A program made the position numbers and the translations under genes. The notes beneath the pieces were generated by a model. That model made no database searches. It was not told the DNA's origin and saw nothing but the letters and a program-made list of their open reading frames with translations. Positions 63,428 to 64,000 of a stretch of DNA of 64,000 bases are shown piece by piece. This stretch comes from Bartonella sp. AR 15-3 (GTDB lineage: Bacteria; Pseudomonadota; Alphaproteobacteria; Rhizobiales; Rhizobiaceae). Within the stretch, counting starts at the first letter, position 1. Each line of letters opens with the position of its first letter. Where the stretch lies: assembly GCF_002022445.1 (NCBI RefSeq), contig NZ_MUYE01000001.1, positions 1,309,501 to 1,373,500 of the forward strand, read 5' to 3'.

Positions 63428-64000
63428 CGTTTCACCTTTACATGTGAACTGGCAGTCTTATCGACGATTTCTGGAAAAGAAACATCAACTACACCATCCC
63501 ATCCTCCCCCTAATGCCTTCATCAAGGCAATATAATGCTTAGCCAGAACAATATGACTATCACTCAATGACATTTGTGAAGAATAATAAGAACGATAAGC
63601 ATTGAGTAATTCAAGAAAGCTGATATTACCACTTTCAAAAAGGCCTTGCGAAAGTTGCAATGAATGTGAATAAGCTGCATTTGCAGCCAACAACTTTTTT
63701 AAACGCTGTTGTTCTTTATACAACCGTACCAATGCATTCTCTACTTCTTCTAAAGCTCCTAACACTGCCGCTCGATAAGCAATAAAAGCCTGATCACGCT
63801 GAGCACGTCCTACAGCAACAGAGGCAACCACCTGTCCTCCATTAAAAAAAGGAAAGCGAAGATTTGGCCCAAAGGACCAACCAATCGTTGAACCTTTTGC
63901 TAATTGACCAATGGATTCTGCTGTTGTAGAAATATTACCCGTTAAGCTTAATGAAGGATAACGTTCTGCTTCCCGTTGACCAACTCGCGCTGTCGCTTGA
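63424..64000 (-). CDS. TolC/NodT-type outer-membrane efflux protein, partial
   Basis: The frame is open to the window edge, so the 5' part is missing; about 191 residues are seen. They include REAERYPSLSLTGNIS, FGPNLRFPFFNGGQVVAS and the helical ending LSQGLFESGNISFLELLNAY, all typical of the NodT/OprM class of outer-membrane factors. It would form the exit duct for MacAB, and is translationally coupled to macA. It may also serve the EmrAB-like pair, which is inference. Confidence 0.88.
   Translation of the reverse strand, partial: QATARVGQREAERYPSLSLTGNISTTAESIGQLAKGSTIGWSFGPNLRFPFFNGGQVVASVAVGRAQRDQAFIAYRAAVLGALEEVENALVRLYKEQQRLKKLLAANAAYSHSLQLSQGLFESGNISFLELLNAYRSYYSSQMSLSDSHIVLAKHYIALMKALGGGWDGVVDVSFPEIVDKTASSHVKVKR

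Overview
The window looks like chromosomal DNA of a Bartonella-like bacterium (Alphaproteobacteria, Rhizobiales). It is visibly AT-rich and carries Rhizobiales families (DUF1013/TrcR, DUF1465, DUF4164, DUF2312/GapR, DUF1036, CarD, an RpoH2-like sigma factor, a class I fructose-bisphosphate aldolase). The F1 ATP synthase operon stands without F0 genes, and AtpD has a long Lys/Ser-rich N-terminal extension of the Bartonella/Brucella kind. I cannot name the species. No phage, insertion sequence, CRISPR array, rRNA or tRNA was recognised; this is mostly core genome.

Layout. 1-2640: pal (with a duplicated 3' end), the DUF1013 regulator, yebC. 3093-10730: rpmE, a frameshifted MsbA-like ABC exporter, an inositol monophosphatase, efp, a Sel1-repeat protein, a ThiE-like protein, an OpgC-like acyltransferase, DUF1465. 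10945-17553: a tightly packed ruvCAB-ybgC block followed by tolQRAB, with tolB frameshifted. 17828-23370 (minus): tkt (frameshifted), gap, pgk and class I aldolase, a sugar-phosphate cluster. 23681-31324: DUF4164, zapA, a probable 6S RNA, DUF1036, gapR, an ABC-F ATPase, a glycine-zipper lipoprotein, thiamine pyrophosphokinase, an M48 peptidase and a sigma-32 factor. 31869-35377: the C-terminal half of an MgpS-type helicase without its helicase domains, fdxA, carD and rpmF with a decayed copy of its 3' end. 35541-39183: mtgA, a polyprenyl synthetase, ispG and a small membrane-anchored protein. 39349-47169 (minus): atpHAGDC with an EmrAB-like efflux pair attached by a TAATG junction. 47355-57616: an unknown exported protein, priA, a transaldolase-like gene, leuS-lptE, a YggS-type PLP protein and acs. 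57721-60032: ftsE-ftsX-ydcF, overlapping. 60218-64000 (minus): macB, macA and a TolC/NodT-type outer-membrane gene cut by the window edge, together a tripartite export system.

Main observations. (1) Three central genes (ABC exporter, tolB, tkt) each lack one base in a short homopolymer, and adding it restores the full protein; this points to sequence error or very recent inactivation. (2) pal and rpmF both carry a second, partial copy of their own 3' end just downstream. (3) The MgpS-like gene has lost its helicase half. (4) pal is not beside tolB. I did not find a convincing new multi-gene system; the 3'-end duplications and the helicase remnant are the least explained structures here.
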